Below, in pieces: positions 33,780 to 41,511 of a DNA stretch of 41,511 bases. Made by a program: the position numbers and the translations under genes. Under the pieces are notes generated by a model. The model did no database searches. It was not told the origin of the DNA and worked only from the letters and a program-made list of their open reading frames with translations. Numbering within the stretch: the first letter of the stretch is position 1; the number at the start of each line of letters is the position of its first letter. Source of the stretch: Caldifarciminota bacterium (GTDB lineage: Bacteria; Hydrothermota; Tepidihabitantia; SM23-42); assembly GCA_014859085.1 (NCBI GenBank), contig JACUUY010000008.1, positions 1-41,511 on the forward strand, written 5' to 3'.

Positions 33780-35746
33780 ACAGAAAACGCGTCAGCATCG
33801 GAGACCTTTACAGATTACGGTTTTTGAGGGAGATCGCGCTCTCGCCCGACGGCAAGCGGGTCGCCTACACCGTCGAATGGATGGACAAGAAAAACAACCG
33901 GTACTATTCGAACCTTTATGTGGTCAACGATAATGGGCGATCGCGCCAATACATCCGCGGGAACAAAGATATCAAGAATATCCGGTGGTCGCCGGATGGC
34001 CGGCTCATTTCGTTCGTGTTAACCGATAAGGAAAAAGGGGATCTGTGGGCGATTCCGTCAGACGGCGGCGAGGCGTATGCCATCACCGATGCCCGCGGTT
34101 TTTTCGGCAATTACGCGTGGATGCCTGATTCGAAGAGTATCCTGTGTGAGTTCACGATCAAGAAAGAGGATAAGGAAAGGGTGCCCGAGAAGGACAAACC
34201 GCCGCTTTACTACCACACCAAAAGAATGTGGTACAAGCTGGACGGCAAGGCCATGCTGCTTGAAGAGAAACAGCACATCTGGAGAGTGAGTGCTCGCTCC
34301 GGTAAGATGAAACAGCTTACCTCGGGCCGCAACGGTGATGATCTCGGTGACGTATCGCCCGACGGCAAGCACGTGGTCTTCGCTTCGAACCGCGAGGAGC
34401 ACTTCGAAGAGAAGATCCAGTACACGGATTTGTACTTGATCAGTATCGACGGCGGCAAGGAGAGGAAGATAAGGACGCCGGCCGGGCCCAAGTGGTCGCC
34501 GGTTTTTGCGCCGGATGGTATGCACGTCGTGTACCGGGGCCGGCTCTATCCGGAAGAGTGGGTCGGCTGGCGGAATATCGGTCTGTGGTACGTCGGCATC
34601 AAAGGCGGCAAGGCGGTCAACCTCACGGGTTCGTTCGACCGCACCTTTGAGGCGCTGGTGATCGACGACCTGGGCCACTATGCGCTGACCCGTCCGGTCT
34701 TCTCGGCCGATGGCCGGTTTGTCTATGACATGACGACCGATCACGGCGACTGCGGTCTTTACAGTATCGACATAAAACGCCGGAAAGTCGAGAAGGTGAC
34801 CGGGACGAACGAACGGATATACGCCTTTGACCACGACGGCCGGGAATCGTGGGCCCTGGCGGTCAGTAATTCCGCGGATCCGGGTAGCCTGTATCTGGAG
34901 CGGGATGGCCGCCGCACTCAGCTGACCCGCCTGAACCGTGATTATCTGAAGGCGCGCCGCATTGCGCAACCCGAAGAGATAAGATGGCGCGGCTTCAATG
35001 GCGATGAGATTCAGGGCTGGCTGATCAAGCCGCCGGATTTCAAGCCGGGCAAGAAATATCCGCTCGCCGTTCAGATCCACGGCGGGCCGCACGCCGCGTA
35101 CGGCAATTCGCTGTTTCACGAGTTCCAGGTTCTCGCGGCAAGCGGATACCTCGTGTTCTATTCAAACCCCCACGGCAGTGTCGGCTATGGTGAGAGATTT
35201 GCCGGGGCCCTGCACAACCGGTGGGGCATACCTGATACCAGGGATATCTTGAGCGGGATCGCCCTGCTCGCCAAACGGAGATATGTCGACAAAAAGCGAA
35301 TGGCGGTCATGGGCGGCAGTTACGGCGGTTTCATGACCAACTGGCTCATCGGTCATACCGATATGTTCAAAGCCGCCGTGACCATGCGCAGTGTCGTGAA
35401 CATGCTTTCGTTCTGGACTTCGGATTTCGGTTTCTCCCTGGGCAGGGAGTTCAAGGGTCATTGGTGGGAGGGCAGGAATTTCCAGTTCTACTGGAACATG
35501 TCGCCCCTCAAATACGTGAAGCGGATGAAGACACCATTGCTCATAGTACACAGCGAGCAGGATCATCGCTGCCCGATCAGCCAGGGTGAAGAATTGTTCG
35601 TTGCCCTCAAGTTGCTCAAGCGCGACGTCGAGATGGTGCGGTTCCCTCTGGAATGCCATGAATTGTCAAGGCATGGTTCGCCGCGCCGCAGGGAGAAGCG
35701 GCTGGAGTTCATAATGGAGTTCCTTGACCGCCACCTCAAGAAGTGA
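33776..35746 (+). CDS. S9-family prolyl-oligopeptidase / acylaminoacyl-peptidase
   Basis: The 656-residue protein has a seven-bladed beta-propeller N-terminal part with repeats such as ALSPDGKRVAYTVEW, DVSPDGKHVVFASNR and VFAPDGMHVVYRG. The alpha/beta hydrolase at the C-terminus has Ser515 in GGSYGGF, Asp596 in SEQDHRCP and His628 in ECHELSR. These S9C-type enzymes degrade small peptides. No signal peptide is visible. With the two M42 peptidases it would complete peptide breakdown. It overlaps the previous gene by 4 nt. Confidence 0.95.
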   Translation: MNRKRVSIGDLYRLRFLREIALSPDGKRVAYTVEWMDKKNNRYYSNLYVVNDNGRSRQYIRGNKDIKNIRWSPDGRLISFVLTDKEKGDLWAIPSDGGEAYAITDARGFFGNYAWMPDSKSILCEFTIKKEDKERVPEKDKPPLYYHTKRMWYKLDGKAMLLEEKQHIWRVSARSGKMKQLTSGRNGDDLGDVSPDGKHVVFASNREEHFEEKIQYTDLYLISIDGGKERKIRTPAGPKWSPVFAPDGMHVVYRGRLYPEEWVGWRNIGLWYVGIKGGKAVNLTGSFDRTFEALVIDDLGHYALTRPVFSADGRFVYDMTTDHGDCGLYSIDIKRRKVEKVTGTNERIYAFDHDGRESWALAVSNSADPGSLYLERDGRRTQLTRLNRDYLKARRIAQPEEIRWRGFNGDEIQGWLIKPPDFKPGKKYPLAVQIHGGPHAAYGNSLFHEFQVLAASGYLVFYSNPHGSVGYGERFAGALHNRWGIPDTRDILSGIALLAKRRYVDKKRMAVMGGSYGGFMTNWLIGHTDMFKAAVTMRSVVNMLSFWTSDFGFSLGREFKGHWWEGRNFQFYWNMSPLKYVKRMKTPLLIVHSEQDHRCPISQGEELFVALKLLKRDVEMVRFPLECHELSRHGSPRRREKRLEFIMEFLDRHLKK

Positions 35747-35773
35747 GCGGCTGGAACCGGTGACCGAATCGCC

Positions 35774-36283
35774 ATGCAACTCTTGATCATATTCGCCGTC
35801 GTGTTCGTGCTCTACGTCGCCTGGAAGTACTGGACCCTGCTCTTTGGTGCCGGTTACGATCCGACGCCGATGGACAAGGTCCGCAAGATGCTCACCATCG
35901 CCGAAGTCAGAGAGGGTGACATCGTGTATGACCTGGGCTGCGGTGATGCACGATTCTTGATCACCGCGGCGCGGCTCTACAAAGCGCGGGGTGTTGGTAT
36001 CGAGCTCGATCCGTTCAGGTTCTTTTTTGCCTGGGTGGTGAAGCTGGTATCAGGTCAGCGTCGCCGGGTGAGGATCAGGTTCGGCAACTTCTTCGGAATG
36101 GATATATCAAGTGCGACGGTCATCGCGCTCTTCTTATACGGGCCGACCAATGAGCGGTTGAAATCGAAATTCAAGCGCGAACTCAGGCCGGGTACGCGTA
36201 TCGTTTCGTACATCTGGCAGTTCGAAGGCTGGGAACTGCTCGAGAGCCTGCCCGAAGACAGGATCTACCTGTATAAGTTGTGA
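35774..36283 (+). CDS. Membrane-anchored SAM-dependent methyltransferase
   Basis: The product has 169 residues. One N-terminal membrane helix (residues 2-24) is followed by a class I SAM fold: VYDLGCGDARFLITAA (about 51-66), GVGIELDPFRFF, and TVIALFLYGPTNERLKSKF, ending in a strand. The target is unknown; fatty acid, quinone or protein targets are all open. It is the last gene of the long operon, 27 nt after the S9 gene. Confidence 0.85.
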   Translation: MQLLIIFAVVFVLYVAWKYWTLLFGAGYDPTPMDKVRKMLTIAEVREGDIVYDLGCGDARFLITAARLYKARGVGIELDPFRFFFAWVVKLVSGQRRRVRIRFGNFFGMDISSATVIALFLYGPTNERLKSKFKRELRPGTRIVSYIWQFEGWELLESLPEDRIYLYKL

Positions 36284-36301
36284 TGACTACATGCCCAAAT
36301 A

Positions 36302-36329
36302 TTGACTTTGCCGCGGTTCAACCTATAAT
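36302..36329 (+). promoter_or_regulatory. Leaderless promoter (TTGACT-N16-TATAAT)
   Basis: TTGACT (36302-36307), 16 bp, TATAAT (36324-36329), then 6 nt to the ATG at 36336. The geometry is identical to the promoter at 24342-24369. No ribosome site precedes the ATG. Confidence 0.75.
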
Positions 36330-36335
36330 CGTTCA

Positions 36336-38381
36336 ATGACCAGGGACCTGTCGATCATCATCGTCAACTACAATGTCAAGGCATTCCTCGAACAGTGTCT
36401 GATCGCGATCGAGCGCGCGCTCGGTGGTCTCGATATCGAGGTCTTCGTCGTGGATAACGCGTCGGTCGACGGCAGCCAGTCGATGGTCAGGAAGAGATTC
36501 CCGCAGGTCCGCCTGATCGAGAATACCGCCAACGTCGGTTTCTCGACGGCCAATAACCAGGCGCTGAAGCTCGCGCAGGGCAAGTACGTACTGCTGCTCA
36601 ACCCCGACACGCTGATCCAGGAAGACACGCTGACCGTGCTCAAGAGATTCCTCGACGCAAGACCGGATGTCGGAGCCGTGGGCTGTAAGCTGCTCAATCC
36701 GGACGGTTCTTTCCAAATCGCCAGCCGCCGGAGTTTTCCGACCCCTTGGGTCGCTTTCTGCCGTATCGTGTGGTTGAGCCGTATCTTTCCGAAAAGCAGG
36801 CTGTTCGGTCAGTACAATGTAACCTATCTCGATCCGGACGCCGAAGCCGAAGTGGATGTGCTGTCCGGTTCGCTGATGATGCTCAGAAAGAGCGTGATCG
36901 ATCAGGCAGGATACTTTGACGAGGACTATTTCATGTACGGCGAGGATATCGACCTCTGTTACCGGATCAAGAAAGCGGGCTGGAAGATCGTGTACACGCC
37001 GTCCACCAAGGCCATCCACTACAAAGGCGAAAGCACCAAGAAGAGCGAGTTCTCGGTCATCTCGACCTTCTATTCGACCATGCTCACCTTCGTGAACAAG
37101 CATTTCGGCGGCCGTTATTCGTTTCTGCTCAGGGTGCTGCTCACGCTCGGCATCTACGTCCGGGCCGTGATCGCCCTCTTCTGGCAAACCCTCAAGAACA
37201 TCGCGCCGCCGCTGTTGGACCTGCTCCTCATCCTGGCGAGCCTTTTCATCGCTATAAGGATTCGTTTCCCGCACTATCCGCTCGCGCGGTTCAGTGTTGT
37301 CCTGCCGGTCTATACGGTCGTCTGGCTATCGAGTATTTATCTGTTCCGCGCGTATCACGGCAAGGAGATCTTCCACCTGAAGAACGTTCTGGCCGGCTGC
37401 ATGTTCGGCCTGCTGGTCAATTCCACCTTCACTTATTTCTTCAAGCAATTCGCGTATTCGCGGATCGTCGTCCTGATATCATTCTTGCTCATCGTGGCAA
37501 GCGTCAGCCTGTGGCGCGTCGTTTACCGGATCGCCGGTCCGGGTTCAAGGAGCGCTCCGCTGTCGAGGTTACGGCGCGCGATCATCATCGGCGCCGGCCG
37601 GGAAGGGAAGAGGATACTCAACAAGCTGAGGTCGAGACCGGACATGCACTATGAGATCTGCGGGTTCGTCGACTTTGACCCGCACAGCATCGGCCGGGAG
37701 ATCGACGGCATTGAGGTCCTGGCGACGATCGACAACATCAAGGATGTCATCAGGGTCGAGCGGATCGACGAAGTGATCTTCTCGTCGGACCGCCTGACCA
37801 ATGCCCAGATTCTCGAGACGATCATCCGCGCCCGGGAGAGCGGCGTTAATTTCCGCATCGTGCCCCACGAAGTAGAATACATCGTGGCCAAGTCCTCAGT
37901 CGACGACATAGAGTCGATGCCCCTGCTCGACATCACAGGTGTTGCCGGTCCGCTCGACCTTTTCGTGAAGCGGATGTTCGATCTGTTCGTCGCGGCGATC
38001 GTGGTCGTCGTCACTTCGCCCTTGTGCCTGCTCAATATCCTGATCGACGGCCGCTTGCAGCGGAGGGCGATCGTCGGCGCGGCGGGCCGGGCACTGTCCG
38101 TGCATTATTTCGAGCGCGGCCTGCGCTTTTTGAGGAATATCCCCCTGTTCTTCTCGATTCTCTTCGGAAGGCTGAGCCTGGTCGGTTCCGAGATCGTTGA
38201 TTTCAAGCCCGGCAAGCTCAGTCCGACGTACAAGCCCGGTCTCACCGGTCTGGGCCAGGTCAAGGCAAGGGAGAAGAAACACGCCCTGACCCAGAAAGAG
38301 AAGGACTACTACAACCTGTACTATATAAAAAACCAGTCGATCATCACGGACCTGCAGATAATAGCCAAATCCCTGTTTTAA
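36336..38381 (+). CDS. GT2 glycosyltransferase fused to a degenerate phosphoglycosyl-transferase
   Basis: The protein has 681 residues in three parts. A GT2 domain (about 1-230) has SIIIVNYNVKAF and LLLNPD as the nucleotide-binding motif. A membrane zone (about 265-400) leads to a CoA-binding-like Rossmann domain (about 410-540, IIIGAGREGKRIL). Residues 543-681 align at both ends with polyprenyl-phosphate sugar transferases (KRMFDLFVAAIVV; LSLVGSE; YKPGLTGLGQV; ...), but the middle is about 50 residues short: the KFRSM block is absent and the catalytic Asp-Glu of DELPQ is replaced by RNIPL. It may be inactive or work as a scaffold or membrane anchor. The gene stands alone with a leaderless promoter. 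Confidence 0.88.
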   Translation: MTRDLSIIIVNYNVKAFLEQCLIAIERALGGLDIEVFVVDNASVDGSQSMVRKRFPQVRLIENTANVGFSTANNQALKLAQGKYVLLLNPDTLIQEDTLTVLKRFLDARPDVGAVGCKLLNPDGSFQIASRRSFPTPWVAFCRIVWLSRIFPKSRLFGQYNVTYLDPDAEAEVDVLSGSLMMLRKSVIDQAGYFDEDYFMYGEDIDLCYRIKKAGWKIVYTPSTKAIHYKGESTKKSEFSVISTFYSTMLTFVNKHFGGRYSFLLRVLLTLGIYVRAVIALFWQTLKNIAPPLLDLLLILASLFIAIRIRFPHYPLARFSVVLPVYTVVWLSSIYLFRAYHGKEIFHLKNVLAGCMFGLLVNSTFTYFFKQFAYSRIVVLISFLLIVASVSLWRVVYRIAGPGSRSAPLSRLRRAIIIGAGREGKRILNKLRSRPDMHYEICGFVDFDPHSIGREIDGIEVLATIDNIKDVIRVERIDEVIFSSDRLTNAQILETIIRARESGVNFRIVPHEVEYIVAKSSVDDIESMPLLDITGVAGPLDLFVKRMFDLFVAAIVVVVTSPLCLLNILIDGRLQRRAIVGAAGRALSVHYFERGLRFLRNIPLFFSILFGRLSLVGSEIVDFKPGKLSPTYKPGLTGLGQVKAREKKHALTQKEKDYYNLYYIKNQSIITDLQIIAKSLF

Positions 38382-38711
38382 CAACCCAGCCTGTCGAAGA
38401 TCCTGCCGTAGGTCCCGTAGGGGCCAAGGAATTGATTTGTTCACCTGCTTTTGTCATCGTCCGGCTGGACCGGACGATCCAGGCACGAGAACCAACAGTA
38501 TGGATGCCCTGGTTCTGCCTGAAGCGGACAGGTAAACCGGAAAATGACGAAGAGTTGATGGGGAATTATAATACGGCGCAAGGAGTATGTTCTCCCGCGA
38601 ATGCGGGATTCTCGTTTTTGCAGTCAAAACGAAGTTTTGAGCAAAAACGGAATCGATGCATTCCTTACGTTACTTACTCGCCTGTCTCGAACACGGTGAG
38701 AGGAACAGCAA
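38381..38711. repeat. 330-bp hairpin-rich repeat, left copy
   Basis: Nearly identical to 40846-41175: only one substitution and one single-base gap near the start, with about 300 bp apparently identical. It contains a REP-like palindrome (38453-38483), a small CCCGC/GCGGG hairpin (38594-38607) and a long hairpin (38613-38649) with 9-bp and 7-bp stems separated by an AG bulge and closed by a GAA triloop. Related but diverged sequence continues beyond it in both copies. Confidence 0.93.
38453..38483 (+). repeat. REP-like palindromic element
   Basis: The stem ATCGTCCGG / CCGGACGAT has a 5-nt loop. Same family as 23975-24005 and 40917-40947. Confidence 0.85.
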
Positions 38712-38878
38712 GAAGTTTATCCTTCGAGCTTGTCGAGAAGGCAAAACCGGGCGATCCAGAGAGCGAACCAGACAATGCCAGATTAAACTGGTCCATGTCG
38801 GTCAATTTCGGATTTCGAGGTCCTGTCCGCCCCTCTGTTAGACGCCCACCTTTGTATTTTGTATCAAAATTAGTTATT

Positions 38879-38908
38879 CTGGTATTCTGGTAATTACCAG
38901 AATACCAG
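38879..38908. repeat. Perfect 30-nt palindrome
   Basis: A 15-nt half site followed immediately by its reverse complement, centred on GGTAATTACC. A shorter 20-nt version is found at 41247-41266 in the corresponding part of the right-hand copy. It could be a protein-binding site or a hairpin end. Confidence 0.85.
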
Positions 38909-39071
38909 CCTTGCCGATGATATGTTGATGGTTATTGCGACTGGGCTCAGATCATGTTGGTGAATTATCTCGGCACGCTCGTTACTGTTTTTGCCGCACC
39001 TCGAAGTCGACGGTTAGCTTACCATGAAGACGTAAACAGGCAATTGACTGATGTCAATCTGCCGCAAATCC

Positions 39072-40637
39072 CTACCGCACCAGCAGTAGTTTCCGGGTTT
39101 CCCGGTGATCCCCATGCTCAAATTTCAGAAAATAGACACCGCCTGGAAGTTTCCTGCCTGCGTTGTCGTCACCATACCAGAAGATGTGCGCGGGGCACAG
39201 GGCATGGGTCGAAGTGTGAGCCAGATTTCTGACCAATCGACCCGAGATATCATAGATCTTCAGCTCTGTGCGTTGCGCGTTTTGCCGTGTGTAATAGGTG
39301 ATATCTGTCCGGTCTCGAAACGGATTCGGGTTGATCTGAAGAACCGGGACAATCGGCTCTGGTAGTTTGTGTTCCTGAATACCGACAGGCCAATAGAGCC
39401 ATGGTACATAGTCGACATAGTCACTCACCGAATCACCCAGGCCGCCCGGGTTAGTCACCGGATGATAGGGTCCAGTAGAGTCACCCCACCAGTTATATTC
39501 AGCGTTAACTATTATGCCCGGCCAGTCATTGCGCACCCCATAACCTTTGTTATCGGTAATGTTAGTATAGTTTATTATCGTAGCGCAGTGATTTATATAT
39601 ATCCCTTCACGATCATTGCCTGATATCGTGCAGCTATCAATAATTACTGATGTATACTCACAACAGATGCCGCCACCAAAAGCAGCCACATTCGCAGTGA
39701 CAATATTGTTGATGAAGAGTACTGAGTCGCCAGCAATATACACACCACCGCCACCGTAAGACCACGGACTAATGTTCTCAGAAATAGTATTGTTGCGAAT
39801 AGTAGGCGAACTACTAATACAGCAAATACCACCACCACCACCTATTGCCGAATTACCGATGATGATATTACCGTCAATGAGTGACGCACTGGACAAGAGA
39901 CAGATACCGCCGCCTAAAGGCGGAGGTCTTCTGAAATCAATACCATTGAAGGCTTTTTTTGAATAATCCATGCCCATATCAATATTTTCAGCCGTAACAT
40001 ATTCGTTGTAGCTTATAGTATTCCCCGTGATGGTTGGTGAAGATTCCATACAGAAGATGCCGCCGCCGAAATAAGCACTATTGCTGGTAATGCTGTTATC
40101 TGCAATAACTGGAGAGGAATAATCCATAGCTACGATGCCACCGCCATACGTACTCATGTTGTTGGAAATGAAGTTATTCGTAATAACCGGTGATGAACTG
40201 TCGGTGCATGCTATACCAGCACCTCCATAATTGCTTGTTATGATATTCCCACATATTCTTGGTGCCGAATGATTCGAACACAAAATACCGCTACCATCGT
40301 AAGCAGAGCCATTTCTGACTGTAAAGCCAGAAATTACCGTGCTTGTGTCTATGCCATTTGCTATCGTTAGCACGCTACCCGCACTATTCCCATCAATGAT
40401 CGTTGTATCAGGACCATATTCACTTATCAAGTCAATACCCTGGGTATTTGGCCAGACGATGTTTTCGTAATAGATACCCGGCCCCACGAGCACAGTATCG
40501 TTGTCTGAACTGGAATCCAAACCAGCTTGTATTGAGTTAAGGGTCGAATCAGGATGCACATACCAGATGTTTGCCTGTCCTGCACACCAGGTTAGCATCA
40601 ATATCAATATACTTATCAGGCCGACATGGTTTTTCAT
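39072..40637 (-). CDS. Secreted right-handed beta-helix protein with FlgD/T9SS-like tail
   Basis: The product has 521 residues from ATG 40637 behind GGGGAGGCAAT. The signal peptide (MKNHVGLISILILMLTWCAG) precedes a beta-helix with about ten coils; repeats such as SSPTITGNTISYNE, SSPVIADNSITSNSA and SSPTIRNNTISEN have NosD/pectate-lyase-C spacing. The C-terminus is INPNPFRDRTDITYYT, LKIYDISGRLVRNL and AGRKLPGGVYFLKFEHG, closing with LLLVR, as in T9SS type A tails. It may bind or digest polysaccharide at the cell surface. It sits between two copies of the 330-bp repeat, and has its own promoter. Confidence 0.9.
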   Translation of the reverse strand: MKNHVGLISILILMLTWCAGQANIWYVHPDSTLNSIQAGLDSSSDNDTVLVGPGIYYENIVWPNTQGIDLISEYGPDTTIIDGNSAGSVLTIANGIDTSTVISGFTVRNGSAYDGSGILCSNHSAPRICGNIITSNYGGAGIACTDSSSPVITNNFISNNMSTYGGGIVAMDYSSPVIADNSITSNSAYFGGGIFCMESSPTITGNTISYNEYVTAENIDMGMDYSKKAFNGIDFRRPPPLGGGICLLSSASLIDGNIIIGNSAIGGGGGICCISSSPTIRNNTISENISPWSYGGGGVYIAGDSVLFINNIVTANVAAFGGGICCEYTSVIIDSCTISGNDREGIYINHCATIINYTNITDNKGYGVRNDWPGIIVNAEYNWWGDSTGPYHPVTNPGGLGDSVSDYVDYVPWLYWPVGIQEHKLPEPIVPVLQINPNPFRDRTDITYYTRQNAQRTELKIYDISGRLVRNLAHTSTHALCPAHIFWYGDDNAGRKLPGGVYFLKFEHGDHRETRKLLLVR

Positions 40638-40687
40638 ATTGCCTCCCCAATTACTATTTCTCTCAAATAGCACAATTCTATTAACTT

Positions 40688-40715
40688 ATTCTAATCTATG
40701 GATCGATGTTGTCAA
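40688..40715 (-). promoter_or_regulatory. Promoter of the beta-helix gene (TTGACA-N16-TAGAAT)
   Basis: TTGACA (40715-40710), 16 bp, TAGAAT (40693-40688). These are the same hexamers and spacer as at 11420-11447. The predicted leader is about 44 nt. Confidence 0.7.
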
Positions 40716-40739
40716 GTACGTAGTCCAGCCCCCTCTTCT

Positions 40740-40754
40740 GTCATCGTCCGGCTT
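40740..40754 (+). repeat. Partial REP-like element (left arm only)
   Basis: Matches the first 14-15 nt of the element, GTCATCGTCCGGCT, and then diverges; the second arm is missing. Confidence 0.6.
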
Positions 40755-40792
40755 GCGTGCCCCGTTCAACAATTAGGATTACAAGAATCAAT

Positions 40793-40843
40793 AAGAACCA
40801 GCCGATCGTCACCGACCTACAGGCAATGACCAGATCCCTTTTC
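40793..40843 (+). pseudogene. Remnant of a phosphoglycosyl-transferase 3' end
   Basis: Seventeen codons read KNQPIVTDLQAMTRSLF, against KNQSIITDLQIIAKSLF at the end of the transferase at 36336-38381. The stop codon is gone and no more of the gene is recognisable upstream. About 12 of 51 bases differ, six at third codon positions, so it comes from a diverged paralogue rather than a fresh copy. Confidence 0.7.
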
Positions 40844-40845
40844 CA

Positions 40846-41175
40846 ACAACCCAGCCTGTCGAAGATCCTGCCGTAGGTCCCGCAGGGCCAAGGAATTGAT
40901 TTGTTCACCTGCTTTTGTCATCGTCCGGCTGGACCGGACGATCCAGGCACGAGAACCAACAGTATGGATGCCCTGGTTCTGCCTGAAGCGGACAGGTAAA
41001 CCGGAAAATGACGAAGAGTTGATGGGGAATTATAATACGGCGCAAGGAGTATGTTCTCCCGCGAATGCGGGATTCTCGTTTTTGCAGTCAAAACGAAGTT
41101 TTGAGCAAAAACGGAATCGATGCATTCCTTACGTTACTTACTCGCCTGTCTCGAACACGGTGAGAGGAACAGCAA
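40846..41175. repeat. 330-bp hairpin-rich repeat, right copy
   Basis: Pairs with 38381-38711. Contains a REP-like element (40917-40947) and the long hairpin (41077-41113). Diverged homology to the left copy carries on to about 41310, including the 20-nt palindrome. Confidence 0.93.
40917..40947 (+). repeat. REP-like palindromic element
   Basis: Identical to 38453-38483. Confidence 0.85.
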
Positions 41176-41511
41176 ATAGCATATCGTTCCAGCTTATCGT
41201 GAAGGTGAAACCCGACGCGCGTAACGCCCCCGTCAGGCATACCGGCATTCTGGTAATTACCAGAATACCAGACTTGCCGAGACGATGTTGAAGGTCATTG
41301 CGATAAGGTTCAGTACATTTTTTGCTTTCTAGTTTGGTTGTCGAGATAATCTCGGTACTTCTCCCCGGTGCTCTGTGTATTCGTTGCTCCCTGTTGTGGT
41401 GATTCCGTGCCGACTTTTGTGCCTCAGCTTATTCTATCATTGGAAGTGCGTATCCAGTTTGACAATCAGGATCACAGAGTTTGATGTCAAGTACGTTAAG
41501 GATTGGACGGC
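41176..41511. other. Gene-free right edge
   Basis: No gene is visible. The stretch to about 41310 matches the diverged end of the left repeat. Near 41434 and 41484 short pieces resemble the beta-helix promoter region (CTTATTCTA and TGTCAAGTACGT), as if part of that region had been duplicated. Confidence 0.5.

Larger units (their letters stand above)
38382..39071. other. Gene-free gap holding the first 330-bp hairpin repeat and a palindrome
   Basis: Apart from the repeat (38381-38711), it holds AT-rich word-like sequence (near 38810-38875) and the palindrome at 38879-38908. I see no protein gene; open frames here are repeats read in one frame. Confidence 0.7.

Noticed and set aside
38432-38893. 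Open frame of 153 codons, with near-identical 131-codon partner at 40896-41291
   Set aside because: Both lie inside the hairpin-rich repeat and read through palindromes; no ribosome site, no signal or domain, and the ends differ where the repeat ends.

Overview
The window reads as chromosome of an uncultured, strictly anaerobic, diderm bacterium of the wider FCB/candidate-phylum kind; candidate division WOR-3 (Stahlbacteria) is my best guess, by inference only. Supporting signs are an LptE-like outer-membrane lipoprotein, GTP-dependent PEP carboxykinase, tandem M42 aminopeptidases, a [FeFe]-hydrogenase-type sensor protein, a DUF4837 lipoprotein, and two secreted proteins with FlgD/T9SS-like C-terminal tails. 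Genes are dense and arranged in long overlapping operons. I see no tRNA, rRNA, CRISPR array or transposase.

Left part (1-12093). On the minus strand there is a TPR protein running off the left edge. Next comes an operon pilT-pilT-recG-DUF4837 (5992 to 795). The complete rod-shape operon mreB-mreC-mreD-mrdA-rodA (11349 to 6215) follows. A divergent promoter region at 11372-11447 separates mreB from a very basic 56-residue protein and an HU-family protein on the plus strand.

Middle (12094-22652). A seven-gene overlapping operon (16473 to 12334) encodes DRTGG protein, RsbT-like ATPase, [FeFe]-hydrogenase-like sensor, second DRTGG protein, PHP phosphoesterase, second HATPase and an HndB-like [2Fe-2S] protein. 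No catalytic hydrogenase subunits or maturases lie in the window. This looks like a free-standing redox or hydrogen signalling cassette. Next is a 1.9-kb island with a truncated hsdR and a YgjP-like metallopeptidase, bracketed by two 40-bp hairpin repeats. Beyond it lie nitrilase and LUD genes, GTP-PEPCK with a strong terminator hairpin, and two secreted proteins.

Right part (24376-41511). One long plus-strand operon starts from a leaderless promoter: two M42 peptidases, M23 peptidase, two sugar-nucleotide SDRs, a GT4 glycosyltransferase, large TPR protein, LptE-like lipoprotein, small TPR protein, S9 peptidase and a membrane-anchored methyltransferase. It combines envelope and polysaccharide assembly with peptide breakdown. 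A second leaderless gene follows, a GT2/phosphoglycosyltransferase fusion whose catalytic dyad appears lost. The end of the window holds a secreted beta-helix protein between two nearly identical 330-bp hairpin-rich repeats.

Promoters are strikingly uniform: TTGACA-like boxes and TAnnnT boxes, mostly 16 bp apart, precede most transcription units.
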